From assembly GCA_003520925.1 (NCBI GenBank), contig DOTV01000108.1:2218-17693 (forward strand): 15,476 nt of DNA, read 5' to 3'. This stretch comes from Bacteroidales bacterium (GTDB taxonomy: Bacteria; Bacteroidota; Bacteroidia; Bacteroidales; VadinHA17). Under the pieces are notes generated by a model, which saw only the letters and a program-made list of their open reading frames with translations, searched no databases and had not been told where the DNA came from. The position numbers and the translations under genes were made by a program. Of the stretch, positions 1-7,585 are shown one piece after another. Positions within the stretch are counted from its first letter, which is position 1. Every line of letters begins with the position of its first letter.

Positions 1-650
1 TCATATTCTTTTAAAAGCAATGGCCAGTCTATATTTGAATATCCTGGCTTTATTGCCAGATCAACTGACTTCTCCAGAACACTTAAAAGTCCGTCAAAGT
101 TAGGATAAACCGAAAATTCCTTAAGAAGATCATGAATCCTGATATGTTGATTTCTGTATATGGTCCATGAAACAGTTGTGAGAATATTCAGCTTCTCTGT
201 TTTCCTGAGAAACTTATGAATAGACTTAATAGGATCTAAATATTCTTTCTGTCCATCATCAATGTGTAAAAGTATCCTGACCAGACCATTTTTTTTTAAC
301 TCTTTCAGCTGAATATCTTCATTGTCGGACAGGAATTTGGATCCGTTTGTAAGTATTTGTGCAATAATTCCTTTTTGGCTTATATACTTTACTATTTCAG
401 GTAATTCAGTGTGTAATGTAGGCTCCCCGCCAATTAATGTTATTGTATCAGCTTTTCTTAATTTAAGTCCAAGATCGACCTCCCTTTTTATCTGATCAAG
501 GGTTTTGACATAATTTCTATTGTAGTTATAACAGTTTCTACAGCGGAAATTACAAGTCAGGTTGGTTTCAATTGTCAGGTGCGGTACTAATCCGGCATCC
601 GGTTTCCATGGACTTATATTAAGGGTTTTATCAAGATCCTGTGTCTTCAT
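1..650 (-). CDS. Radical SAM domain protein (partial, C-terminus beyond the left edge)
   Basis: An open frame starts with ATG at 650 and runs leftward without a stop to the window edge, giving 216 complete codons. Seen: a CxxxCxxC cluster (C33, C37, C40, in TCNFRCRNCY) that would hold the [4Fe-4S] cluster, then IGGEPTL (G74-G75-E76-P77), the usual SAM-binding GGEP element, then a TNG motif after the next predicted strand. These are the standard marks of a radical SAM TIM barrel, which cleaves S-adenosylmethionine to a 5'-deoxyadenosyl radical. The short N-terminus before the cluster (32 residues) suits a protein that starts directly with the barrel. Any C-terminal SPASM or other substrate domain lies outside the window, so the substrate cannot be stated. 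It is transcribed divergently from the M48 lipoprotein gene, with 262 bp between their starts. Confidence 0.9.
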   Translation of the reverse strand, partial: MKTQDLDKTLNISPWKPDAGLVPHLTIETNLTCNFRCRNCYNYNRNYVKTLDQIKREVDLGLKLRKADTITLIGGEPTLHTELPEIVKYISQKGIIAQILTNGSKFLSDNEDIQLKELKKNGLVRILLHIDDGQKEYLDPIKSIHKFLRKTEKLNILTTVSWTIYRNQHIRIHDLLKEFSVYPNFDGLLSVLEKSVDLAIKPGYSNIDWPLLLKEY

Positions 651-687
651 CACGCTTAAATAAACAGGCTTTTCTCATTGCTACCTA

Positions 688-719
688 CTAAATTAGCAAA
701 TTAAAATACTGTTGTCAAA
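688..719 (-). promoter_or_regulatory. Candidate Bacteroidota-type promoter for the radical SAM gene
   Basis: Read on the minus strand, TTTG (716-719) is followed after 20 nt by TAATTTAG (688-695), which matches the Bacteroidota -7 consensus TAnnTTTG at all but one position. Transcription would start near 682, giving a leader of about 30 nt. The rest of the 651-912 spacer holds a 10-bp palindrome GAATCGATTC (733-742) and a 5-bp stem with 3-nt loop (758-770). No clear promoter for the rightward M48 gene was found. Confidence 0.4.
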
Positions 720-912
720 TAAATTAACAAGCGAATCGATTCACCGAAATTTTTAATCCTCTAAAAGAGGTAAAAGGTTATTGTATTTGAAAGGGATCCC
801 TGACTTCCGACATCTTTCCGGATGAAATATTTTTTAACGATATTTGTTATGGAAAATAAGCCATTTCATCCTTTATGTTCAATAAAGCCTTTTCAACTAA
901 TTTTATATTAAG

Positions 913-2379
913 ATGAGAAAAATTAACATACAAGTACTTATCCTTCTTTTCCTGGCAAATGTCATCCTTGTGATTTCCTGTGCGGTTAACCCCGTTACGG
1001 GTAAGAAACAGATCATGCTTATGTCGGAAGAACAGGAGATCCAGCTCGGGCTTACATACGATCCTCAGGTGATGGCAACATTCGGGGCATATCCTGATAA
1101 TAATCTTCAGAATTTTGTCCAGACTAAGGTTAACGAAATTGGAAAAATCTCTCATCGGCCAAATCTGGAATATCATGCGAAAGTTGTTGACTCCCCTGTT
1201 GTTAATGCTTTTGCCGTACCAGGTGGATACATATATCTTACACGGGGAATTCTTGCACAGTTGAATAATGAGGCCGAGCTGGAAGGTGTTATGGCTCATG
1301 AGCTGGGACATATTGCTGCCCGGCATACTGTGAGCCAGCAAAGCAAGCAGCAGCTTGGCCAGCTACTTCTGATTGGAGGGATGATTGCCTCGGAGAAATT
1401 TGCACAATATGCGCAGTATGCTCTTCAGGGTATGCAGCTGCTTTTTCTCAAGTTCAGTCGCGATGATGAACGGCAGGCTGATGCCCTCGGAGTTGAGTAT
1501 TCTACAAAACTTGGATATGATGCGCGCAAGATGGCCGATTTCTTTAAGGTGCTTCAAAAGATGAGTCTGTCAGAAAGTGAAGGCGGAATTCCGACGTTCC
1601 TATCAACACATCCCGATCCGGGCGACAGGTATAACGATGTAAACAAGCAGGCAGCTGAATGGCAGACTCAGATTGGTCTTGGAAGTTACAAGGTTAATCA
1701 GGATTCCTACCTGAAGTTGATTAATGGCATTATTTACGGCGAGGATCCAAAACAGGGATATGTCGAGGGAAATACCTTTTATCATCCCGAGCTTAAATTT
1801 AAATTCTCCTTTCCAAACGGTTGGAAACTGGAAAACTCTCCTCTACAGGTAAGTATCACTCCTCCCGACCAGAAAGCTCTGATGCTGTTCACATTGTCAA
1901 GCCAGAAGTCGCTTGAAGCTGCAGTTGATACAACAATTTCGCAGTACAAACTTACGCTACAGGGAAGCAAGAGAATCACAGTTAACGGATTACAGGCGAT
2001 AATGACACAATGCAAACAGGTATCTCAGGACCAGTCGACCGGTGCAACACAAACAAATATGGTGCTTTCATATTTTATCAGCCATGGCGGACTTATTTAT
2101 GTAATCCATGGAGTGTCAACTGAAGCAGATTTTAATAATTACGCAGGTACAATGAATTCATCAATGGCAACCTTTTCCAACCTGACCGATCCCTCCAAAA
2201 TAAATGTTAAACCTAAAAGGATTCAGGTTGTAACTGTACAAAGGAACGGCCCGCTTTCAGATGTTTTTGCATATTACAGGGTACCCCAGACGCAGTATAA
2301 GGAACTATCCCTTTTAAATAACCTGGAGCTCACTGACCAGGTTCCTGTCGGGAAACTGATAAAGATTATCGGAGAATAA
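913..2379 (+). CDS. M48 family zinc metalloprotease, lipoprotein
   Basis: 488 aa. Residues 1-22 form a lipoprotein signal with a lipobox ending LVISC, so Cys23 is the likely lipidated residue and the protein should be anchored in the periplasm or outer membrane. The catalytic motif HELGH (H129, E130, H133) is followed by E186 in ERQAD, the third zinc ligand of family M48, and by STHPDPGDR (231-239), typical of the BepA/LoiP-like branch. These enzymes are known for degrading misfolded envelope proteins; that role here is inferred. Residues about 285-425 form an extra domain I cannot assign. Residues about 437-487 resemble a LysM-type module, common at the end of Bacteroidota M48 proteins. The ATG at 913 is chosen because the signal peptide begins there; there is no Shine-Dalgarno sequence. 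It is a single gene converging on the Gfo/Idh oxidoreductase gene. Confidence 0.93.
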   Translation: MRKINIQVLILLFLANVILVISCAVNPVTGKKQIMLMSEEQEIQLGLTYDPQVMATFGAYPDNNLQNFVQTKVNEIGKISHRPNLEYHAKVVDSPVVNAFAVPGGYIYLTRGILAQLNNEAELEGVMAHELGHIAARHTVSQQSKQQLGQLLLIGGMIASEKFAQYAQYALQGMQLLFLKFSRDDERQADALGVEYSTKLGYDARKMADFFKVLQKMSLSESEGGIPTFLSTHPDPGDRYNDVNKQAAEWQTQIGLGSYKVNQDSYLKLINGIIYGEDPKQGYVEGNTFYHPELKFKFSFPNGWKLENSPLQVSITPPDQKALMLFTLSSQKSLEAAVDTTISQYKLTLQGSKRITVNGLQAIMTQCKQVSQDQSTGATQTNMVLSYFISHGGLIYVIHGVSTEADFNNYAGTMNSSMATFSNLTDPSKINVKPKRIQVVTVQRNGPLSDVFAYYRVPQTQYKELSLLNNLELTDQVPVGKLIKIIGE

Positions 2380-2390
2380 AAACCTCCCAT

Positions 2391-2466
2391 CCCCCCAGGC
2401 CCCCGAGGGGGGCTTTACATCAATAAATCAATATGTCCCCGCCAGCTGGCGGGGATTTAGGGGTAA
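2391..2466 (-). repeat. Two-part GC-rich hairpin repeat, copy 1 (reads on the minus strand)
   Basis: On the minus strand this reads ACCCCTAAATCCCC, a palindromic centre, GGGGA, then exactly 20 nt of A/T-rich spacer, then AAGCCCCC with a G-run hairpin. The same order and the same 20-nt spacer occur on the plus strand at 6879-6945. The centre of the first part is a perfect 20-bp palindrome (2436-2455). It fills most of the convergent gap between the M48 and Gfo/Idh genes. It resembles the short intergenic palindromic elements of many Bacteroidota genomes. Possible roles are bidirectional termination or a REP-like dispersed element. Confidence 0.7.
2399..2413 (+). terminator. Candidate terminator hairpin after the M48 protease gene
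   Basis: GCCCCC (2399-2404), loop GAG, GGGGGC (2408-2413), then TTT. It lies 20 nt beyond the M48 stop codon and forms the second part of the repeat described at 2391-2466. The T-run is short, so termination strength is uncertain. Confidence 0.45.
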
Positions 2467-2492
2467 AAAGAAAGAGGTGGACTTATTCAACA

Positions 2493-2505
2493 GCCCCTAA
2501 GGGGC
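2493..2505 (-). terminator. Candidate stem-loop just after the Gfo/Idh gene
   Basis: GCCCC (2493-2497), a 3-nt loop, and GGGGC (2501-2505) lie 8 nt past the stop of the minus-strand oxidoreductase. There is no T-run after it on the minus strand. It could be a weak terminator or RNA 3' end, or another fragment of the intergenic repeat. Confidence 0.3.
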
Positions 2506-2513
2506 AAAGAATA

Positions 2514-3824
2514 TTAATATTTTGGCAGTTTATACCCGTTATTGTAAACCGGTGTTATAAGCCTGTTTGCAGTTTCGGTCGCAAATGACTGTTTTGAATC
2601 ATTCCATGTCACTTTTTCACCTGTTCTATAAGCTATATTCCCCATCTGAGCAACCAGTGCAACGCCACGGCCAATATCGATTCCTGCATTAAGCTTATCA
2701 GGTGTATTGTTTTTCAGACAATCAAGGAAGTTCCTTACATGCAAATCAAGTCCGTTTCCGACATTTTTCTGAACCGGGACAGCCTCAATCTTTTGTTTCT
2801 CAGGTACAACCTCCCATCCATTCCTGTCAAGTACAAGGGTTCCGTTTTCGCCAATGTACGACATTCCGTGAGGTCTTTTCCAGTTGCCCAGACCAATCCC
2901 AATTGTGTGTTCCCAGATCATGGTGAAATCCCTGAAATCATAAACTGCAGTCATTGTATCTGGTGTAACCATATCGTCATCGGGGAAAGCATATTTCCCT
3001 CCGATAGCCATCACAGATGCCGGAATGGTCTTACCCATGCCATAAAGAATATAATCAATCAGATGCACACCCCAGTCTGTCATCAAACCGTTGCCATATT
3101 CCCAGTACCACCGCCATGTAAAATGAAAGCGGTTAATATTGAAAGGGCGTTTTGGCGCGGGTCCGAGCCATGTATTATAATCAACACCTTCCGGAACAGC
3201 TGAGTCGGGTACCTTTGGTACAGCGCCTTTCCAGTCGACATACGACCATGCCTTGCAGGTACGTATACGTCCAAGCTTACCTGATTTAAGATAATTAATA
3301 GCATCCACAAAGTGCGGCTGACTTCTCTGCCACTGGCCAACCTGAACCATCTTACCATGCTTCATTGCGGCTTTGTGCATTATATTTATCTCGGCAATTG
3401 AGTTACCAAGAGGTTTTTCAACATACACATGCTTTCCGGCTTCCTGGGAATTAACAAACTGAAGGCAGTGCCAATGGTCAGGGGTGCCAATAATGACTAC
3501 ATCAATATCTTTGTCATCAAGCATTTTCCTGTAATCAGTGTACAGTTTTGGTTTTGCAAACCCAAGTTTTTCGATGTCACTGGTCCGGCTTGCAAGGAAG
3601 CTGTTGTCAATATCGCATAACGCCACGCATTCGACCTCAGGGTTCTTCAGAAAAGAGGCCAGATCGCTGTATCCCTGGCTTCGTGCTCCAATGAGTCCAA
3701 CCTGAATCTTGTCGTTCGGACCAACCTTCGTTGTTCGGGTTTCTGTAAGGATGTCAACCGGAAGTACCGAACCTGCAGCTATTACCGATGCTGTCTTAAT
3801 AAAGTTTCTGCGCGATGAATTCAT
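2514..3824 (-). CDS. Gfo/Idh/MocA family oxidoreductase with Tat signal
   Basis: 436 aa. The N-terminus carries a twin-arginine signal, SRRNFIK (R5, R6), followed by a short hydrophobic stretch, so the folded and probably cofactor-loaded enzyme should be exported by Tat. A Rossmann nucleotide-binding turn GLIGARSQG follows at 43-51. GTPDHWH (113-119) and EKPLG (136-140) are hallmarks of this family, with the lysine of EKP acting in catalysis. The C-terminal substrate domain holds DWGVHLIDY (250-258), with H254 and D257 near the expected active site. Family members oxidise or reduce sugars and cyclitols with NAD(P); the substrate here cannot be read from sequence. No sugar transporter or glycosidase lies beside it, so it stands alone. 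It is divergent from the M16 protease gene with 233 bp between starts. I saw no convincing promoter for it there. Confidence 0.93.
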   Translation of the reverse strand: MNSSRRNFIKTASVIAAGSVLPVDILTETRTTKVGPNDKIQVGLIGARSQGYSDLASFLKNPEVECVALCDIDNSFLASRTSDIEKLGFAKPKLYTDYRKMLDDKDIDVVIIGTPDHWHCLQFVNSQEAGKHVYVEKPLGNSIAEINIMHKAAMKHGKMVQVGQWQRSQPHFVDAINYLKSGKLGRIRTCKAWSYVDWKGAVPKVPDSAVPEGVDYNTWLGPAPKRPFNINRFHFTWRWYWEYGNGLMTDWGVHLIDYILYGMGKTIPASVMAIGGKYAFPDDDMVTPDTMTAVYDFRDFTMIWEHTIGIGLGNWKRPHGMSYIGENGTLVLDRNGWEVVPEKQKIEAVPVQKNVGNGLDLHVRNFLDCLKNNTPDKLNAGIDIGRGVALVAQMGNIAYRTGEKVTWNDSKQSFATETANRLITPVYNNGYKLPKY

Positions 3825-3978
3825 AATCGGGAAATTTTAATAATATGAATGCCAAGGTAATATTTTATTAAATGATGATCAAATACTTTCTTCACCTTTG
3901 TGTTCCCCTGAGTTCAAAAAATCAAATTACAACAAAGGATTCAGGTAAAATCCGAAAGAATGCAGCAATAATTCCTGA

Positions 3979-4010
3979 TTTGTGAATAAAGCATTTAATT
4001 CCTAATTTTA
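3979..4010 (+). promoter_or_regulatory. Candidate Bacteroidota-type promoter for the M16 protease gene
   Basis: TTTG (3979-3982), 20 nt, then TAATTTTA (4003-4010), one mismatch from TAnnTTTG. The predicted start is near 4017, leaving about 40 nt of A/T-rich leader before the ATG at 4058. Confidence 0.4.
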
Positions 4011-4057
4011 CTTCTAATAAAGTCAATCCGGATAATCAACTTAATAATTAATATAAA

Positions 4058-6886
4058 ATGAAAGGTTTAAAATTTTCTATAATTTTGATTTTGTGTCTGT
4101 TATTTACAGGTCTTTATGCACAGAACATAAAGCTTGATGACCCTATCCCCCCTGATCCCGGAATTAAGATCGGCAAGCTCGAAAACGGGTTGACCTACTA
4201 TATTAAACAAAATAAAAAGCCCGAGCAAAGGATTGAACTGAGGCTTGCTGTTAATGCTGGTTCAGTTTGTGAAACTGACGGACAGCAGGGTCTTGCTCAC
4301 TTTGTTGAGCATATGTGCTTTAACGGCACGAAGAATTTCCCTAGCAACCGGATGATAGATATGCTTGAGGAAATGGGAGTAAAGTTCGGCGCTGAGCTTA
4401 ATGCATTTACAAGCTTTGATCAGACTATTTATATGCTTAAGGTTCCGGCTGATAAAGAAGAATGGGTCAACAGGGGCTTCCAGGTGCTCGAAGACTGGGC
4501 CCACCAGGTTACCCTTGATGATGGAGAAATTGATAAGGAGAGGGGTGTTATTGTTGAGGAATGGAGACTTGGACTGGGAGCAGATGACAGGATGCAGTCA
4601 AAATATATTCCTGTTTTGCTGAAGGGTTCAAAATATGCGGAAAGGCTCCCTATTGGCAAGATAGATGTGATAAAAAGCTTTCCATATGATACACTGCGCA
4701 GTTTTTATAAGACATGGTATCGACCTGATTTGATGGCTGTTGCTGTTGTCGGAGATATTGATCCCGGTATTGCAGAACAAAAAGTGAAGGAGTATTTTGG
4801 AAGGATTCCCAAATCATTAAACCCAAAAAGCAGGGTCGAATTTCCAATTCCGGGCAACAGCGACCCTTTGATAAGTGTTGTTACCGATAAGGAGGCTACA
4901 GACTATTCCGCGGTAGTTTTCTTTAAGCATCCCAAATCTGATAAAGGTCTTTACGGTGATTATCGCAATCAGATTATGCAAACCCTTTATACAGGTATGC
5001 TGAACAAACGTCTCCGGGAAATATCTCTGAAACCTGAATCACCATTTTTAGGTTCCGGAGCTGGATATGGTTCATTTATAGGAAGGAGTGTTGACGCCTA
5101 TCAGCTTGGGGTAAGCGCAAAGGAGAATCAGATCGAAAAGAGCCTTGAGGTTGTTCTTACTGAAAATGAGAGAGTGCGCCGGTTTGGATTTCTTGCATCT
5201 GAACTTGAGCGGGAAAAGAAAGATATGCTCACAATGATGGAAAAAATGGCAAAGGAAGCTGACAAAACAGAATCAGCATCATATGCTGACGAGTACCTCA
5301 GGAATTTTCTGGAAAAAGAACCTATCCCAGGAATTCAGAAAGAGTATGAAATAACGAGAGATTTCCTTCCGGGAATAACTCTTGATGAAATCAATAAGAT
5401 TGGAAAAGAGTGGATATCAGATGACAACATTGTCTCTCTGATAACCGCTCAGGAAAAGGAAGGTGTAAAAGTGCCTACCGAACAGCAGGTTCTTGAAATT
5501 ATTAAATCGATAAAGGGGATGAAGATCGAGGCATATTCCGAAAAAGTCTCCGATGCTCCGCTTCTGTCAGTACCTCCATCGCCAGTTCCGATAACGAAGA
5601 GATCTGAAAACAGTCAGTTTGGATTTACCGAACTAAGATTTGGAAATGGGGTTCGCATGATCCTTAAGCCAACTGATTTCAAAAACGATGAAATACTGAT
5701 TTCGGCCTACAGTCCCGGAGGAACATCACTATATCCTGATAATGATATAATGTCGGCGATGCTGGCTTCCACAATCGTCACTCAAAGCGGAGTTGGAAAC
5801 TATGATTATATGGGACTTCAGAAAAAATTATCAGGAAATACCGCAAAGCTGACACCGTATGTGAATGACCTTCGTGAAGGAGTCAACGGCAGCTGCTCAC
5901 CAAAGGATCTTGAGACCATGCTGCAGCTGAATTATCTTTATTTCACCGAAGCCCGTAAAGATGAAAGTGCTTTCAATGCATATATCTCGAGGATGAGAAA
6001 CATGATCAGGCCTCTGAGGGCTAACCCGCAGATCATCTTCTCAGATACATTGTCAAAGATAGTTACAATGAACTCCCCAAGGGAAATCTCAATTCCTACT
6101 GAAGCCCAGTTTGACCAGGTGAATCTCGACAGGCTTCTTGCCATATACAGGGATCGTTTTGCAGATGCAAGCGACTTTACATATTTTATGGTCGGGAATT
6201 TTAAAATACAGGAAGTTATCCCTATGCTGGAAAAATATATCGGTGGTCTGCCTTCGACCGGAAGAAAAGAGAGCTGGAGGGATGTGGAGCCTGGATTTCC
6301 AAAAGGGAAGGTGGTTGTTGATGTACCTAAAAATTCTGAACCACAGAGCATGGTTGCAATGGTATGGAAAGGTGATTTCAAATGGAAGGATAAGACCCGT
6401 CAGGGATTCGCGATGCTAATGAATATACTTTCGATAAAACTCAGGGAATCAATGCGTGAAGAGCAAAGCGGGGTTTATGGGGTCAGCTTTAACGGGAGTC
6501 CTGTAAAATATCCAGAGCCAGAATTTTCCATTACTGCTTCCTGGGGGTGCAATCCGGATAGTATCACAAAGCTTTCACAGATTGTGCTTGGAGAGATGGC
6601 AAAAATAAGGAAAAACGGACCCGCCACTGAAGATCTGAATAAAGTGAAAGAGACTCTGATACGGGATCGTGAGACAAAACTAAAAGAAAATAATTTCTGG
6701 ATTTCTTCTCTTCAGGGTCTTTATCTTAACGGCGACAGGCTGATGACTCTTAATGAATATAAAACATTTGTCAACTCATTCACGGGCAAAGATATAAAGG
6801 AGATAGCTGCAAGATACCTTGATACGGAAAACTATGTAAAAGTTGCACTGACACCTGCACCAAAAGCTGAGGTCAAAAACCCCTAA
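4058..6886 (+). CDS. M16 family (pitrilysin/insulinase-like) zinc protease, exported
   Basis: 942 aa. A type I signal peptide (1-21) ends LYA before Gln22, so it is periplasmic or outer-membrane associated. The inverted zinc motif HFVEH (H81, E84, H85) is followed by ERGVIVEEW (161-169), where E168 aligns best with the third zinc ligand. The protein has the two-lobe form of family M16. The second lobe begins again near residue 526 (RFGNGVRMILKP) and lacks an HxxEH motif, as expected for the inactive half. Length and layout resemble E. coli PqqL and the many Bacteroidota insulinase proteins; the substrate is presumably peptides or unfolded protein fragments. It stands alone, preceded by A/T-rich sequence without a Shine-Dalgarno site. 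Its last codons and stop lie inside an intergenic hairpin repeat, so the present C-terminus may have been set by that element. Confidence 0.95.
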   Translation: MKGLKFSIILILCLLFTGLYAQNIKLDDPIPPDPGIKIGKLENGLTYYIKQNKKPEQRIELRLAVNAGSVCETDGQQGLAHFVEHMCFNGTKNFPSNRMIDMLEEMGVKFGAELNAFTSFDQTIYMLKVPADKEEWVNRGFQVLEDWAHQVTLDDGEIDKERGVIVEEWRLGLGADDRMQSKYIPVLLKGSKYAERLPIGKIDVIKSFPYDTLRSFYKTWYRPDLMAVAVVGDIDPGIAEQKVKEYFGRIPKSLNPKSRVEFPIPGNSDPLISVVTDKEATDYSAVVFFKHPKSDKGLYGDYRNQIMQTLYTGMLNKRLREISLKPESPFLGSGAGYGSFIGRSVDAYQLGVSAKENQIEKSLEVVLTENERVRRFGFLASELEREKKDMLTMMEKMAKEADKTESASYADEYLRNFLEKEPIPGIQKEYEITRDFLPGITLDEINKIGKEWISDDNIVSLITAQEKEGVKVPTEQQVLEIIKSIKGMKIEAYSEKVSDAPLLSVPPSPVPITKRSENSQFGFTELRFGNGVRMILKPTDFKNDEILISAYSPGGTSLYPDNDIMSAMLASTIVTQSGVGNYDYMGLQKKLSGNTAKLTPYVNDLREGVNGSCSPKDLETMLQLNYLYFTEARKDESAFNAYISRMRNMIRPLRANPQIIFSDTLSKIVTMNSPREISIPTEAQFDQVNLDRLLAIYRDRFADASDFTYFMVGNFKIQEVIPMLEKYIGGLPSTGRKESWRDVEPGFPKGKVVVDVPKNSEPQSMVAMVWKGDFKWKDKTRQGFAMLMNILSIKLRESMREEQSGVYGVSFNGSPVKYPEPEFSITASWGCNPDSITKLSQIVLGEMAKIRKNGPATEDLNKVKETLIRDRETKLKENNFWISSLQGLYLNGDRLMTLNEYKTFVNSFTGKDIKEIAARYLDTENYVKVALTPAPKAEVKNP

Positions 6887-6945
6887 TCCCACGGAGGGGG
6901 GGAATTTTATCTGTATTTCATTTAAGCCCCCATTGTGGGGCAGGG
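6879..6945 (+). repeat. Two-part GC-rich hairpin repeat, copy 2
   Basis: ACCCCTAATCCC (6879-6890), then a G-run ending GGGGGGA (6896-6902), then exactly 20 nt of A/T-rich spacer, then AAGCCCCC-ATTGT-GGGG (6924-6940). This mirrors the copy at 2391-2466, which lies in the opposite orientation. The second part forms a stem GCCCC/GGGGC (6926-6930 with 6937-6941). It occupies the whole gap between two convergent genes, includes the stop codon of the M16 protease gene, and ends directly against the stop codon of the deoxynucleoside kinase gene. It probably serves as the 3' end structure for both transcripts. Confidence 0.7.
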
Positions 6946-7560
6946 TCAGAACAGACCGTGCAGTTCCGCATCGATCTTGTTGATCACCTCGGCAAGATGG
7001 TCATTATTATTCGGGAAATTATAATGATCCGCTTCAATTATCAGTATTTTCCCTAGTTTGTAAGATTGTATCCAGGCTTCATACCGTTCATTCAGCCTCT
7101 TGAGATAATCAATTCGGATAGAACTCTCATACTCGCGTCCTCTTTTCTGTATCTGGTTGACAAGTGTCGGAACCGAAGCCCTCAGGTAAAGCAGCAGATC
7201 AGGCGGCTGAATAAGGGAACTCATCATATTGAAAAGAGAAGTGTAGTTGTCAAAGTCGCGGGTCGACATAAGACCCATCGAATGCAGGTTAGGTGCGAAA
7301 ATATATGCATCCTCATAGATGGTTCTGTCTTGCACTATTGTTTTGTCCGATTTCCTTATCTCCAGAATCTGACTGAACCGGGAATTAAGAAAGTATATCT
7401 GCAGGTTAAATGACCAGCGCTGCATATCTTCATAAAAATCCCCGAGATATGGATTGTCATCAACATCCTCATAATGAGGAGTCCATCCGTAATGTTTGGC
7501 AAGAAGTCCCGCCAGTGTTGTCTTTCCTGATCCTATATTACCTGCGATAGCTATATGCAT
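6946..7560 (-). CDS. Deoxynucleoside kinase
   Basis: 204 aa. The protein opens directly with a P-loop, GNIGSGKT (7-14). VQDRTIYEDAYIFA (76-89) contains the DR(S/T) motif of deoxynucleoside kinases, and RGREYE (140-145) forms the arginine-rich LID. Length and order of motifs fit the dNK/dGK/dCK family, which phosphorylates deoxynucleosides with ATP in the salvage pathway in the cytoplasm. The preferred base (dA/dG or dC/dT) cannot be fixed from sequence alone. It is the last gene of a probable recO, GH3, kinase operon, starting 25 bp after the GH3 stop. It converges with the M16 gene, and the 59-bp gap between them is filled by a hairpin repeat. Confidence 0.93.
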   Translation of the reverse strand: MHIAIAGNIGSGKTTLAGLLAKHYGWTPHYEDVDDNPYLGDFYEDMQRWSFNLQIYFLNSRFSQILEIRKSDKTIVQDRTIYEDAYIFAPNLHSMGLMSTRDFDNYTSLFNMMSSLIQPPDLLLYLRASVPTLVNQIQKRGREYESSIRIDYLKRLNERYEAWIQSYKLGKILIIEADHYNFPNNNDHLAEVINKIDAELHGLF

Positions 7561-7585
7561 TGTCTGGAAGATTATTTTTTACAGA

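Noticed and set aside
733..742. GAATCGATTC palindrome upstream of the radical SAM gene as an operator
   Set aside because: Ten bases is too short to separate from chance, it lies upstream of the proposed promoter, and there is no second copy near it.
847..1785. Several minus-strand open frames opposite the M48 protease gene
   Set aside because: They lie wholly or mostly inside a well-supported gene, have no recognisable motifs, and read like reverse complements of coding sequence.
2436..2455. Perfect 20-bp palindrome as an attachment site, operator or CRISPR repeat
   Set aside because: It occurs once, lies at a convergent gene end, and is the centre of a repeat found again elsewhere with a different centre. 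A terminator or REP-like role fits better.
3895..3938. Inverted repeat CCTTTGT ... ACAAAGG with a 30-nt loop in the Gfo/Idh-M16 spacer
   Set aside because: Seven base pairs with a long A/T-rich loop can arise by chance, and it does not line up with a promoter or leader.
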